Below, one piece after another: positions 10,682 to 22,899 of a stretch of 48,209 bases of DNA. The translations under genes were made by a program, and so were the position numbers. This stretch comes from Pelomyxa schiedti (taxonomy: Eukaryota; Evosea; Pelobiontida; Pelomyxidae): NCBI GenBank assembly GCA_020536535.1, contig JAHLWZ010000907.1:3079-51287 (forward strand). Reading direction: 5' to 3'. Positions within the stretch are counted from its first letter, which is position 1; each line of letters begins with the position of its first letter. The notes under the pieces were generated by a model. It worked only from the letters and a program-made list of their open reading frames with translations, was not told the DNA's origin and did no database searches.

Positions 10682-11951
10682 ATGAGCGAGCCCACGAGGA
10701 AGAGATCTAGGGTTGGTGCTGGTTGTGGTGCTGATGCTACAGCGACGTCACCTTCACACCCTCCTCCAACATCAACATCTACATCCACGTCTACGTCAGC
10801 TGCATCGTCATCGTGTGCCTCCACTTCCTCGGCGTCCTCGTCATCGTCATCTGCGCTGTCGAGCAAAGGGGGTGGTCGAGGTGCTCTCGGCGGCAGTGCG
10901 CCCAGGCGTCATATTGAGGTGCACAGACGTGACGCAACAAGTGCTACTGACAACACCAAGGAGGAAAAGGTCGGCGTCGTCAAGGCCGAGCCCAGTCTCC
11001 CTCCAAAGTCAGTTGATAGGGTAAGTGGTGAAGGCGAAGAGAATCCAGGAGAACCCAGCATCCCGGAGATAGTGGGCCTTGAGGAAATAAACGCGGTGCA
11101 GGACCAGCTTGAAGAGTCATATGACAAAGCGGCCGAGGCCATTTTACAAGTTCATTTCTTTGCCTCACATGATTCCTACTCACCTAAGCAAGATTGAAAA
11201 AGAGTTCAATACGCAACGAAAACCTCTCTACGAAAAACGTGCTGCATTACTTTCGAAGACCCCTCAATTCTGGCTCAACACTGTACATTTTTGCGCTTTA
11301 GAAAACTAACTCAAGCTTATATTCCAGCTTTTGAGACATGACACACTCGGGCCACTTCTGACTGAAGAGGACAGGCAGGCACTATCCTATTGCAACAAAC
11401 TCACTGTCACCGTAAATGACGATATCTCTTCTGGTTACCTTATTCAATTGGTAGTATCTGCCTTGCCTTGCTTTGCCTTTCTCAAATTTCCAAGGGATTC
11501 ACAACAAATCCATTTTTCAGCAATGCCGCACTGTCCAAAATATGCAACATACTTCCCGATGGACAGAGTTCATTCACTGGAACTGAGATTAATTGGCTTA
11601 GAAAGCAGGTAGTTCCGCACTTTCTCATCCAAATTCCCACAATATTCCAGGAACCGGTAAAGACTGAGTTTGAGTTCAAGGGACTGATTGATTGGTTTGG
11701 GAGCGACAACGGCTCCGAGGAAGTTGCTACGATCATCAAGGAAGAAATCTGGTGAAGAGCCAAGCTTAATATTCTCCACACCTAACCTTGAATCTCCAGG
11801 CCCGATCCTTTGCAACTATACTTTGTATGTTCGCCCCCATTTCACTGTAATTTGTCGCTCTAATCGTATCCAGGGGTCCCCCGACGATGAACACGATTTG
11901 GACGAAGATGATGGGGACGGTGGTGACGCTGATCACCCTGACGACTCCTAA
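10682..11951 (+). CDS. SET/NAP-family nucleosome assembly protein (histone chaperone)
   Basis: Seven exons were read by eye: 10682-11149, 11193-11282, 11328-11450, 11495-11608, 11651-11751, 11800-11824 and 11874-11951, all joined in frame by GT-AG introns of about 42-49 nt. The first 100 residues are Ser/Thr/Ala low complexity. The NAP core follows: a dimerisation helix (EEINAVQDQLEE), RKPLYEKRAALLSKTPQFWL, the earmuff core (LRHDTLGPLLTEEDRQAL), and WPDPLQLYF. The C-terminus is a short acidic tail rich in Asp/Glu. This order matches the SET branch of the family (a long N-terminal helix and TPxFW). These proteins bind H3-H4 or H2A-H2B in the nucleus and act in chromatin assembly. A basic KRSR near the N-terminus may aid nuclear import. 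Confidence 0.9.
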
Positions 11952-12225
11952 GAACCTGTATGTGTCCTTCCTCATAAAATACAACTCCACTGACTTGAGC
12001 CACAAAGTGTTTGACTTTGCCTGTGATAAAGAAAACATTCTTTTATCACCTACGCAGAATACTGAAATGTGTGACTTATAACAAAAAAAAAACTCCACTG
12101 CAGCCATTCAATGACTTGTGGTGTGAAGTTTTCACAATACTAACTGGATTTCAAGCCCCCTTTTTAGTAGAGAAATTAGTAGGAATCCCCAAATCTATGA
12201 CACTGTCTTATTAGCCATTTATGAT

Positions 12226-15200
12226 TTAGCTATTCACTAGTACAGTCAATGCATACATACCCTTTGAAGGGACCCAAAAGGGGTGTATTGTCTTGTGGCT
12301 GTCTCCAGTTGCCTTTATACCCGGGAAGTAACTCAGCAGCCTCTGCAACGACATCTTCCTGAGGAATATGAGCCTCCCAAACGACCTGAGTGCCTCCTTC
12401 TCCGCCGGCGTCGCCGCATCACTCGCCGTCGTGGCCGTGGCCGTGGCAGTGGCGGTGGCTGTGGCTGTGGTTGTGGTTGTGGTCGAGTCAGGCACGAAGC
12501 TCATGTCCATGACACCCTGTGTCCCCTTGCCCGGCGGCATCACTGGTGCACCAGTACAACAACCACTAGTAGCCGTAGCAGCGGAAGTAGTAGCAGTACT
12601 AGTGCCACTGCTCAGTGTGCTACTGGCCGAGGACGTGGACGTGAATGAGGACGAGGATGAGTGGGGGGTGGGGAAGCTGGAGGAGGAGTCCAGGGAGAAC
12701 GGGCTGATTGGGGATGAGTCGAGGGAGGGGGCCCTGGGGCTGGCCGAGGGGCTCACGTAGGGGCTGACGCCGGGGCGCAGGAGCAGGCCGGGGGGGAAGG
12801 GCGTGCGGCAGTCCACGCCGGAGCTGGCCCACAGCTCCACCTCGTAGCGGGCCTCGCTGGCCGGCGGCTGGTTGTTCAGCTCGTACATCTTGACCACTAT
12901 CTGGCTCAGGTAGTTGAGGGCTGTGGGGGTGGTCTGCGGCGGCAGCTGCAGGTGCTGGTCCAGGCAGTTCAGCAGTGCCTGTGGTTGTTTATTAGATAGT
13001 TAATGGATGCTATCGTTGGTTTGATTTGATTTGATTTGATTTGGTGTGGTGTGGTTTGGGGGTTGTTCATTATTGATTGTGTGACTTACCTGCATGTGGG
13101 ATTCGCTTGTGAAGTAGAACCGGGAAGTTGTCTTGGCTTGGGCTCGGGTTTGGCTCATTTGGACTAGGTCGTTGAGCAACTTGGTTGCTAGTGGAAGGCA
13201 TATTTCGTCTGCTATTTCTGATTTGCTGCCCTCGGTGATGCCGTATTCGTGGCGGACTAGCCACCTGGCAAGGGGTTCGGCCGCTTCAAATACTGCTGAA
13301 AAGTTGATGCCACTATTATACCATGAAGACATTACAACAAAGCAAGTAAATGTTGCTTTACCTCGGGTAGTGATGAAGCATGTCATGCCGGGAACAGTCG
13401 AGAATCTCTGGGAATTTGCTCTCATCGAATTGCTTGGTCTGAGGGTTATACATCAAAGTCTTGATCTTCTTCCAGAGTTTGTATATCCTTGGGAGATGTG
13501 GGTAAGGGTTGTTGTGTTGCAGTTCTTCTTCCATATGAACACAAACTATTTTTGGACTGAGGGGTGACAAATGGGAGGTAGTGTGGCATACTCGCTTTAA
13601 TTTCTTCATAAACTCGCAAAGCATGAGCATAGGGATTGCCTATTGCCCCCAAGCCCAATTGCTGAAGGAGGTGAACCGGGAACCCACCAAAATTGGCATT
13701 ATGGTCAAGTTTATTTATGTCCATATTCGTGTTGAGAATACTTGTTAGGTGTACTTTGACTTTCTTCATTCTTTCACTATACCTTGTTAGTTGAAATCGG
13801 CACCCTGCCTCGAGTGTACCTGTCTGCTACTGAATGCTCAAGCAACATATTTGAGCGTTGATCATGCCATACAAGTGCGTATAATATCGGGGTTATCGCT
13901 GACACTCCTAAGTCCAGGAATGAGCGGGAAAAGTGAGCTGCAGTCATCTATTTGGAAGCTCAGGAATAAGATCATAGCCCGTTACATACCTGCACCCTTC
14001 CTTCATCCGAGGCATATATCTTTAGGTCATGTGCATTGGTAGAATGAAGGCTCAACATTGATAACTGTTGGCATATTACCATGAGGGGAAATTCATTTAG
14101 AATTGGCCCATACAGCATCTGGTGGGTACATTCTAAATGTATTATAACATTTCACATGGCAATAAAAATATACCTGTGCCTGTACACTGTACCCAACGCA
14201 CTGGCTTGAATACAACCGAGCTCAGTGAGTACCCCACCGTGCTTGAATATAACGAGTGCTGTGGTTACTTGCATTGCAGAACTTTCGGTGGAAGTGTGCC
14301 TAAAATAGTTAGTTATTCAAAGGTTTATTAATAACACAACCATCTTAAGGGCTTGATTTGGCACTTCCTGTTGATTCCATGGAATGAACTGTGGTTAAGT
14401 ACGTCGGCTATTTCCCGCAAACCTTCTGATACCTATTATTGGAGTCATTTATGGATAGAACAGCTAAGTCATGTACATTTGCCTCGAGCTTCATCTCAGG
14501 GGGATTTGAAGAATCCTCAGTCAAAATTTGGTTTATCACTTTCATGAGAATTTGAAGTTCGGAGACGGATTTTAATTTTATCTTCCTTTGTCAAAAAGAG
14601 ATTTGAAAAGAGAGGTACTTGTTTGGTTGGGTCTTTCCCATCAAACATGCATAAAACAGATTGATGCGACAGCTTCACTTTCACCTTCTCTTTTGGTGTT
14701 CTATCAGCATGTCTGATTACCGCCAGGACGTTCCGCAATTCTGTGAGAAAAGAAAGACAATTTGTGAAGGTCACAATATGCAGCTACATACCTCTCCAGC
14801 TTGGCTCCAAATCGGAATTTTGGTCTATGATATCGTCGTTGGCTTGTGCCAAGATTCTAGCCATAGAAAATCTGTCTAAATCGGGATGCAAGTTAAATTG
14901 GCACATTTCAAATAGCAACTGCATAAAGTCAGGTGAGAAGGTCTGGAGTGGAGGCTCACGGTTGCGCAATCGCTGTAGTACTTTTGATTTCCCTTTACAA
15001 AGGCCCAACCATTAACATCGCAGACATAGCTTGCATCCTCTGTACGCAGAAGGTCAAATCCACAAACCTGGTGTTTTATAATGTACTTTCAGCATGATGA
15101 GGAAACATTTTACATTTTGCCCAAATGTTTCAGTGATTTTTCGGGCCATTTCCTTCTCGGACCTTGTGAGTATAACTGGATATCTAAACTGCGATTATGT

Positions 15201-17054
15201 CAGAAATAAGGAAGAAATCACAGAGAGTATACCTCTTTCCCGTCTTCCCTTCGTTTCACTCTCCCGTCAACTGTTGGGGCTTTTCTTGCTTCAGCGTGGG
15301 CGTACTCAGGGCCAACTGTATAGACTTTTATATCGGCACCGTTTGTGGGGATAAACTCTTCGTAGATGTACGATCCTCCTCTACGAACTGGAGTTATTGT
15401 TATTTTTACTTCGGAAAAATCCAAGTGAATGAAAGGAAAGAAGATTTACCAATATTGATTTTTGGAAAGAATCTGCTTGATTTGTCTTTCACTTTTCTGA
15501 AGAGTCTTTTACAACCACCCCCACTGGATGCAGGATAATAAATGCATACTTTGTGATCTTCACTATAAATTGGCTAAAGAAGAAGATGTTCGTGAGACTT
15601 TTTTTTTACGAAGAAAGAACGGTTTATAACCTTTTCTACGAAGGGTTTTCTAAAAATGTGTCCAGCAACAGTAATGGTGTCTTCAGTTTCCTGGAGTGGA
15701 TCACCCTCCTGTATTGTGTTTGTCAATTATCTTTTTAAGTGAGGTTGGTTACCGGGTGTTGTTCAAGAACTCTTTTTTTATCAGCTTCCAGAGACTCTAG
15801 CAGCCGATCTTCATCAATATGAATAAGTGCCAGGTCGTCTGCATCGTTTTCGTTATGGGGATTTGTATGGAGAAGCAGTGACATAAAGTCCACTTTTTCG
15901 GTGGTCTAAGGGTTAAGTAAAAATGGGGAAGAGGCTTCCTCGTACATACATCATTGTACACCCGATACACGGGAGTGGGGATTCCTGTTTCTGTTAGCAT
16001 ACTGTACACTTCCCTCCTGTCTAGCAGGAGGTGCTGATTCAGAACACTGTTTATGCACATGGGATTTCTCAGTTCGACATAACGTTGGGCCTTGCGTAAA
16101 TCGAAGCCAGCACTGTAAAAACAGACAAGAAATTGCACAGACGGCCAGCTTTCAGCATCAGAGGCACCCCCAGCAGTATCCCCACAGAAATCAGAGCCCA
16201 TTGTGATAAGCTTGACACCCCTGAATCTACACAATCGCGTCATGATAGCCCGCATGGGAGAGTTGTTCAGCTTGTTGTCCATGCAGCAGACTCCAACGTC
16301 GAAGTTCTCTGAATTGGGAGTTAAACGACAGTTGTTGATTATAATATGACATAGTGCAGGTTTTTTGTTACCTTCGATTGGAGCACCTACTTTCTCATCA
16401 AGTTTGATCGAAGAGGAAGAAGGCGACCTTCTGAACGCGGTAGAAAAGCTCAAAGCAGGCATAGTTGATCCCAAGGGTGGTGGTGGTGGCGGCGGCGGCG
16501 GAGGCGGCGGTGGCGGCACCGGTGAAGAAGAGCACTCCCCATCATCATCCCCACATCCTATTATATGTTAACATATACATAACTACGTTAAGTAATACTA
16601 CTACTGCTGTTACTACTCACTACAGATGGCAACAACAATAACACAGACAGACAGACAGACACACACCCGAGTGAGTGACTCCGATACTCCCCCCTGGGTG
16701 CGGGAATGCAACAACCGACGAAGACGATGACGACAACGACCCCGGCACTGCTGCCGACGATGTTGTTGATGACAATGACGGGGAGGATGAGCCGATGTGG
16801 CGTGACGAAGACGACGAGGGTGGTGGTGACCGTGTGGGCGAGGTGGTGGCGGCGGTGGTGGGGGTGGTAGGGGGGAGGCACCCCCCCGCGGCGCAACGGC
16901 ACTCGCCCCCCAGCGCCGCCGCCGCCCCGCCAACCCCGCTCAGTCCGCCCCCACGCCCGCCTACTGTTTCGGCTGCTCCCCTCCCCGCGCCCCATGTCCC
17001 TTGGCCCTCCTCCCCCTCGTGGTTGCCGTGGCTGTTCCGTTGCTGCGTAGACAT
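12226..17054 (-). CDS. PPIP5K/VIP1 diphosphoinositol pentakisphosphate kinase with histidine-acid-phosphatase domain
   Basis: Minus-strand gene with many short introns. From the N-terminus: an uncertain Ser/Gly-rich first exon (ATG at 17054), a 14-Pro run at about 16480-16519, then the pre-ATP-grasp domain with [18 protein letters not shown] and LRNPMCINS. The ATP-grasp kinase follows ([55 protein letters not shown]). The phosphatase-like domain holds [12 protein letters not shown] and, further on, YFTSESHMQ. The C-terminal tail is low complexity (Ser/Thr/Ala/Pro). Bifunctional VIP1 enzymes phosphorylate InsP6/InsP7 at the 1-position, and the second domain can hydrolyse it. Products signal phosphate and energy state. 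All key motifs visible in the read exons are intact. The exact start is weakly supported; the core from 12.9 to 16.4 kb is firm. The downstream neighbour SET/NAP converges on it. Confidence 0.87.
16470..16519 (-). repeat. GGC/GGT trinucleotide run encoding poly-proline in PPIP5K
   Basis: On the plus strand the tract is GGTGGT...GGCGGCGGC. On the coding minus strand it gives about 14 consecutive Pro codons, just before the kinase core. Poly-Pro runs of this kind can bind profilin or SH3/WW domains, but nothing here shows that. Confidence 0.7.
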
Positions 17055-17636
17055 GTGGACAAATGGTACTACAAGTGGTTTCGTGAGGCGCACGATTTCA
17101 ATTGAATTCCTGAAGGAAGATCGGTGCTCATTGGCCCTACCCCCCAACAAGGACTACCAAGGCGCTGATTCATCCTCTCTATGCGTCTCTATGACAGGAG
17201 GCTCAAGAGGGACCAAAGTGGTTGTTTAGGGGAACATTCGTCAATAAAACCAACAGATCACACAGGAGAGGGAGAATGGAGGTTGATTGTAGCGGACTTG
17301 CGACACTGGGGCGGCGCGACCTGCAGCGCATCGCTAAAGATCGGTCGTTGAATACAGAAGCATCGGTGCGTGTGCGTGTGTTGTGTGTGACTAGGCGAGG
17401 GTCCCGCCCCCCGCTACATGCCAAACGAAACGAAACGTAATAACCGTGGCAGTAGAATGACCAAATGATAGCCGCGATTACAGCGTGGGAAGTCGAGAAC
17501 AAAAACATGTTTCTCAATATAAGCAGGAGATTTACCAGGTTTTTTGTTTTTTTATTTTTTTATTTTTGTGTTTATTTCCCTCCGTACTTCAATATGGCTC
17601 TCGTATAGCTCCCTCTCCTTTTTATTAGTTTTCTAA
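17055..17636. other. divergent promoter region between PPIP5K and the CCDC12 homologue
   Basis: The two flanking genes point away from each other, so this interval probably serves both promoters. It contains T-rich runs at 17540-17575. Open frames here have no recognisable domains. It may also hold an undetected 5' exon of PPIP5K. Confidence 0.4.
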
Positions 17637-18255
17637 ATGCGTGAAACAAGCACTGAACAAACGGAAGAGGAGAAAGAAAAGGAGAGACTCGAGGAAGAAG
17701 AGGAGGAAAAAGAATCAGAGGATGAACTTGATAAAGTCGACCACCCGTATAACTCTCCTCTTTGTGACGACCCTTTTGACACATTTTTCCACAGAAATCT
17801 GAAATTTCGAAGTTATAAACCAAGAAACCTTGCTCTGCAAAAGTACGTGCAAAAAAGAGCAAGCATAGTCGGTGCTGAAAAATTAAAGCAGATAAACGAT
17901 AAACTGAAGCTTTTGGAATCAAGTATCGACGATGTGTGTGGTGCACCTTCCTATTACTCTGTTTAACCCTCTCTACCAGGATACAATATCACTAGTTCCT
18001 AAGAAGATGAACTGGGACCTAAAGCGAGACTTGGCGCCAAGATTATCCAAGCTAGAGAAACATACCACAAGGGCTGTATACAATGAAATAAGTACGGTCC
18101 TAAGACACTCTGGTGTTAATTGTTAATATTAAACAGGAAAAAAGATGAAACTACAAGAAGAAACCGCTGCGACCGACAACAAGTCCGACACTCAATTATC
18201 TGGTGAAGACCTTGTCACTGCTGTGAACAACGCGGAAATGCCCCAAACAGAGTAG
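17637..18255 (+). CDS. CCDC12/Cwf18-family spliceosome component
   Basis: Three exons (17637-17933, 17980-18091, 18137-18255) give 175 residues in frame. The N-terminus is a Glu/Lys-rich acidic stretch. The family pattern follows: FRSYKPRNLAL (the conserved RNY/YxP element), then PKKMNWDLKRDLAPRLSKLE and a helical end YNEIRKKMKLQEE. In CCDC12 and fission yeast Cwf18 the matching block is WDLKRDVxxKLxKLxxRTQRAI. The protein belongs to the activated spliceosome. Its length is close to the usual 165-180 residues. The start ATG is the first in a frame directly after a T-rich leader. The stop lies 123 bp from the end of the convergent adenylate cyclase gene. Confidence 0.85.
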
Positions 18256-18378
18256 TGCGAGCACAAACACTTGTTTACACACATTGACACAAAACACTAG
18301 TTGTAAAGTAACAGTTTCGTTTTGTGCACATATTTACTACAAACGGCCATATTTTTTTACACAAATTATACACCATAT

Positions 18379-21300
18379 TTATGGTGGGGAAGGTGGGCCT
18401 TGTTGGTGCTGTTTCTGTCTTTGCAGCCTCCTCTGTGTTGCCTTGTTGAAAGTTACAAACGTGACACTCAGGTTGGTTTTGCCTATTCCCTGGAGTGGTA
18501 TGTCCTCTACCAAGTATCTGGTGTATGCCTCAATACTCTTGGATGCTATCGTTGATGCTTTTATGAGCTGGATAGAAGGTGATGCCGGTACGGATGTGTT
18601 GTTGGTTGCGAGTTGTTCGGCGAGGTGTGTGTTGGCCTGGTGTGTGGCCATGTCACTCGTGATAGTACACACAACCCGGTCTTCATCAGAACTCTGCTTT
18701 AGCTGTTGGTGGGAGAGTTCTTTGATATTCGGGAGCTTTCCAACTGCTTGGCAGCGGGCTGCAAGGTTCACCTATTGTTGTGGTTAGTTTGTTTGTTTAG
18801 ATCTTAGGGACAATACCGCAGCACCAACCACATCAGGGTTGATCAGGTTGTCCGTTTTGAGCAAGCCGTGGAGCGCCGGGCCTGTTGTGATACCGATACG
18901 GAGTGTGCAGTGCCAGTCGGGGGCCTCCGATCCAACAAGGGCCTCTGCTTTCTTGGAGAGTTCCACCACGGATTCGGAAATTCTCAGTGCCGCGGCATAT
19001 GCCATCGCCGGGAGTGGAGTGCTGCTTGATTTCTTCCTTTCAACCTAGTGGATGTTGAGTGACCTCTGTTGCAGAAGAAAGAAATATGATCTCACCTCCA
19101 ATTGAAAGCCCCAAGTGAGGAAAATCCCATCACCGAGTCTCTTCACAAGCAAGTTGTGTTTGTGTGCCTTCGCAGCTTTCTCAACTGTATCATAAAACAG
19201 CTCAAGCAACTTGGCTGCAATATCTGGTGAAACCGACTCGCACAGTGCTGTGAAGTCTTTTGGGTTTTATGTGAGAAGTAGGAAAAAAATAGAAGAGTGT
19301 GGGAATTCACATACTTTCAATGTCACAGAACAAATAACATCCCATCCTCCTGGAGAGAGATGAATCCAAGATCGCCAAGTCAGTGAGTTGTTGCTTGCAC
19401 ACAATCTTGGAAATCACTGGCACGAAGGCTGCAACAATTTGAACCTTTCCTTCGAGCCATTCCAGTTTCTGAAGGATCGCTTTAATCTCTGTCAGCCGAC
19501 TAAATGTATTCATCTTTTCCAAGTATTCTCCAAAGCGTGTGGAAACTGTTGGTTTTGGAGGAAGTTCTTCCGGGTGCACTTTTGAACTACTGAAGTGGTG
19601 CGACGATGAACTCGAACCAACACTCACATCACTGATTCGCTTGATCCGGTTGATGATTTGAAGTTGCCCGCCAAGTGTGAAGATCGAAACAGTCCCTGCA
19701 AGAAGAAGTGCAATAATCATGGTAATAACGATGAACTTTTCAGTTTTTCCTTGTACTTTGTTGTAAGTCTTCTGGAAGTAGTTGCTGTCTATTTGTATGT
19801 TTGGGGGGGAGAAGGGGCTGTGAATTCATTATTTAGGTTTTTTTTGAGAAACCTGCAATGACAGTTGTAATAGCAGTGAGGCCATAAACCGACTCAATGT
19901 ATAAGAATGCAACAGAATAATTCCTACCCGGGAAAATCGAAAGCGTTGAATGATCCCCAGCGAGCACAGTGGTCAGATGTGAGGCGGAATCTCTGACTTC
20001 CCATACGGTGGAATTGAATGTGCTCACTGTTACGACTTGGGTTCCAACCATGTATGTCGCATTTTCACAGGTGCTGCTGAGGATTGTTCCGACGAGGTCC
20101 TGGACAAACGTGCAAACAATTCCTTCTCGGTCCTCTCCAGATAAAAGGGAGATCAAATTGTGGGCAGCAATGGAGCCAGTTATAAACCCAGCAAAATCTG
20201 ATGACCCGGGAAGGAAAAGAGGGGCGTACAAGTCTGCTGTGATAACTTCACTATTTTTTGCCACTCCAACAGTTCCCCACATCAGTGTTAAATTGGAAGT
20301 AAAAATTGCCCATTGTTCATTTGAGAGAGTTCCATGCTTCCGGAATGGGACATTTGCAACAGTTATAGGAATAGCCCAGTTAGGTTCAAAGCGATCGCTC
20401 AGGTAAAAGTAGATGACCATTGAATAGTTAGCCCCGTATCTGGTTATCATAGAAGGTGAGAGAAGTTAAGCAAAAGGAATGTTCTCATACCCATACTGAA
20501 AGAGCAGAATTGCACCAGCCCAACTTTTTGGTGCCACAATATATAGACCCTCTTCTACGAAAACCCCAAAAGATTCAATTGCCCCGCCATACACCGTCAT
20601 CGTTGACATAACGTGCCTCGTACTGTTGTACGCCACCTCAACCGGAACCGATGTGGCGTTTGAAGTGTAACCCATGCTCTGAGTAATCAGCGCGTTCGCG
20701 AACTGTGCTGCGCTCCCCAGCTGCCTCTCATAGTTTCCGAGGTTCGTCTCCATCATGGTCTTGATGTTGAACGAGATTGTGGAGATTGTATCTTCCATGG
20801 ACTGCTGTTCCAGGTCGGAGATTCCGCTCGAAGCCATAACCCAGATAGTAACTGACGGAACAATAGCAGCCACGAGAGCTATCACCAGCACTATGAACGA
20901 GATAGAAAAAAGAATCCTCAGTATCATAGGCCTCTTCATTCCAGTTTTCTTCTTGGGTGTACTTCTCCTCCCATTATCGCTTACCGAGCTCATATCCCCA
21001 TCAGATATACGGCTCACGCTGATGCTGATGCTACTCGTCGTGTCCCCGCCACTCGAGGCAGATAGAGTCACGCTGCTCGTGGTCACGATAGAGGAAGACC
21101 TTGCGCCGGAGGCCCGCGAACTTGTGGGATCTTCTCTCTCGCTGTCGTCCGGAACTGCCAATCACCTGCACAATCTCGCTGGTGTTGTTGACGATAATAG
21201 TCCTCTTGCTGCCTCCGCTGTTCATGGTTATGGGTTGTTGTATCTGCATTTGGTCCTGTGGCACTGCAGCTGGTGTAGTGTGCTGCTGTTTCTTAGACTT

Positions 21301-21429
21301 GTCGACAACGGTGTCATGCCAAGTGACGCCTACCCCTTTACCACTACTATTAATAGAACTGTTGTTGCCGGTGGTGACGGTCAGTGTTGTTGTGCTTGTT
21401 GATTGGTCCTGTTTGGGTGGTGGGTCCAT
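18379..21429 (-). CDS. transmembrane class III adenylate cyclase with extracellular sensor region
   Basis: Minus-strand gene of about seven exons. From the N-terminus: a Ser/Thr/Gln-rich cytosolic segment (ATG 21429), membrane helix 1 (ILFSISFIVLVIALVAAIV), and an extracellular region of about 300 residues with many N-x-S/T sites, probably a double-Cache sensor. Then come membrane helix 2 (FIVITMIIALLLAGTVSIF), a coiled stretch, and a catalytic domain. The two metal-binding Asp are in LFCDIES and KRLGDGIF. RIGITTGPALHG and NPDVVGAAVNLAARC complete the site, the Asn and Arg of NLAAR being the transition-state residues. Lys before RLGD and Asp in NPDVVG are the adenine-selecting pair, so cAMP is the likely product. 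The join between frames near 21150 is unresolved: only a 28-nt GT-AG segment would restore frame. Confidence 0.82.
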
Positions 21430-21776
21430 AGAAAATAACAATGCAAGTTACTTGCGTTTGTGTGGGTTGGTTATTTTTTTTTGTGTTGGATGTTGTATGT
21501 TGTATGGTTTATCATCCATCGGTTGGTTCTTGGAAAGAAGGAGAGTTGAAAAGGATTGACCGACGCCGTTCGCCTTCTTGCCTCACATCGATTTTTCATC
21601 CTTTATGGGAAAATCAATTCAGTTGTAATGCACCTGGTGCATGAACGATTGTCCTTCAGGAATGGGTCTGAAAGAGGGAGGGGCGACGCTTCACTTCAGT
21701 GTCAGCTGGCACACTTGGACGACATCCCAGAGGAATCAGCAGCTGAAAGCTGAAGTCTTTATTATTTTGATCAGGC
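21430..21776. other. divergent promoter region, adenylate cyclase and coiled-coil gene
   Basis: Short open frames lie here but none carries a domain. The flanking genes are divergent. T-rich runs occur at 21470-21485. Confidence 0.35.
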
Positions 21777-22379
21777 ATGGCTGCAGACGAACAAGTACTC
21801 AACAAGGTAGCGAAACCCATAATGTGCTTGCCACTTAATCGCATGTGTAGCTGCGTGAGGTCAGGAGTGAACTGGCACATGATGTTGCCGCGGTTGAGTC
21901 CCTCGTGACCAAGGCCTCTTGTGCACCAACTTCTTTGGCCAACACTCAATCGCCATCCCACAATGGTGTTCAGACACCATCAACAACGACCGACGCTGAC
22001 CTGATCCACGATGTACATCTGCATACCCTTACTTTTTACAGTGGCCCTATACACACAACATAATAGATACATGATATTAGTAGCATAATAGATACATGTG
22101 ATAGCAAAAGATTTTATTACTCATTTCATTGCAGCTTCAAGAGGAAAATAAGTTGCTTAAAGTACAAGTTGAAAGGCTCAACTACAGGTAGCTTTATCAC
22201 TTCACCTAAAACACTTGTATTGCCCAACCTCATTCTAAAATCACCGCACACATGTATTCACACAACCTGTTTTCATTCACCAACAATTAAAATTCCACAG
22301 AATTCTTCACCTTTGTCAGTCCCTTGACCAGGCCAACAGCAAACTAGGCGTGCAAACCAAGCCCACTTCATCATCCTAG
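21777..22379 (+). CDS. small coiled-coil protein, 107 residues
   Basis: Four exons: 21777-21806, 21851-22012, 22135-22187 and 22301-22379, summing to 324 nt in frame. All introns are GT-AG (44, 122 and 113 nt). The product has an N-terminal helix (EQVLNKLREVRSELAHDVA), a Ser/Thr/Pro linker, and a heptad-like helix (LQEENKLLKVQVERLNYRIL) ending HLCQSLDQAN. It resembles short leucine-zipper-like proteins with an LxYRIxHL core, but I cannot name it. There is no signal or membrane segment. The third intron (22188-22300) contains the 47-nt block (22222-22268) that is copied, inverted, at 22774-22820. Confidence 0.68.
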
Positions 22380-22445
22380 TCAAATCCTTTGTCACTTCCC
22401 AAGATTGACAGAAACAATAATCTTTTTTCAACCGACTCAGTGAGA

Positions 22446-22666
22446 TCAGTCACAATTGCAAGTGCTCAGGAGTCCGTGTTTCAGCCACCATGCAGTGCAG
22501 TGTGGAACATACTGACCGTCGGTGTACTCCTCAATGTCAGCCAGTGTAATGCCAACCATGTTCATTGTGAATTGTGCATGGTGTGGTGTAGCAACCACAA
22601 TCCCCATGAAGTGTTTCTTGGTTATGGCCCTCGTGATACCTGGAAAAAGCTTAAACATCAGCTTCC
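22446..22666 (-). pseudogene. displaced 3' part of a broken gene (opposite orientation to its 5' part)
   Basis: On the minus strand an open frame encodes WKLMFKLFPGITRAI, HHAQFTMNMVGITLADIEE and ends AWWLKHGLLSTCNCD. It continues directly from the inverted copy 22667-22778, which encodes VVLAAEKLAPLGDSVDLAT. On the plus strand the same exon start occurs at 23540-23604 but is cut there by the foldback element. The two pieces therefore look like one gene split and inverted. The text resembles degenerate ankyrin-type repeats (GITLADIEE; compare KFKLTLPDV in the other piece), but this is weak. No start codon or promoter is evident for this piece. Confidence 0.6.
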
Positions 22667-22899
22667 ATGTAGCAAGGTCCACACTGTCTCCAAGTGGTGC
22701 CAGCTTCTCTGCAGCAAGAACAACCTTGTGTGTAATGGGTTATTTGATTTCTTGTTTAGGGATTGTTGTTTAAAGGTTGTGTGAATACATGTGTGCGGTG
22801 ATTTTAGAATGAGGTTGGGCTCAGTTTGGACAGTGCTGAATCACTGAGATTTTTGGTGCACTCAGAAACGAGCCACTTCGTTTTTTTGCTATAGAGTGG
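22667..22899. repeat. mosaic inverted duplication stitched from three sources
   Basis: Three blocks are exact reverse complements of nearby sequence. 22667-22778 matches 23493-23604 (112 nt). 22774-22820 matches 22222-22268 (47 nt, intron 3 of the coiled-coil gene). 22812-22899 matches 23280-23367 (88 nt). Junctions overlap by AACCT (5 nt) and GCCCAACCT (9 nt) shared by the two parent sequences. I checked the blocks base by base and saw no mismatch. Confidence 0.9.

Noticed and set aside
11952-12225. Short plus-strand frames after the SET/NAP gene
   Set aside because: They overlap each other in different frames, have no domain, and lie where two genes converge.
16588-17150. Plus-strand acidic frame (16675-17229) as a gene
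   Set aside because: It is antisense to the presumed PPIP5K 5' exon, low complexity, and lacks a start context or domain.
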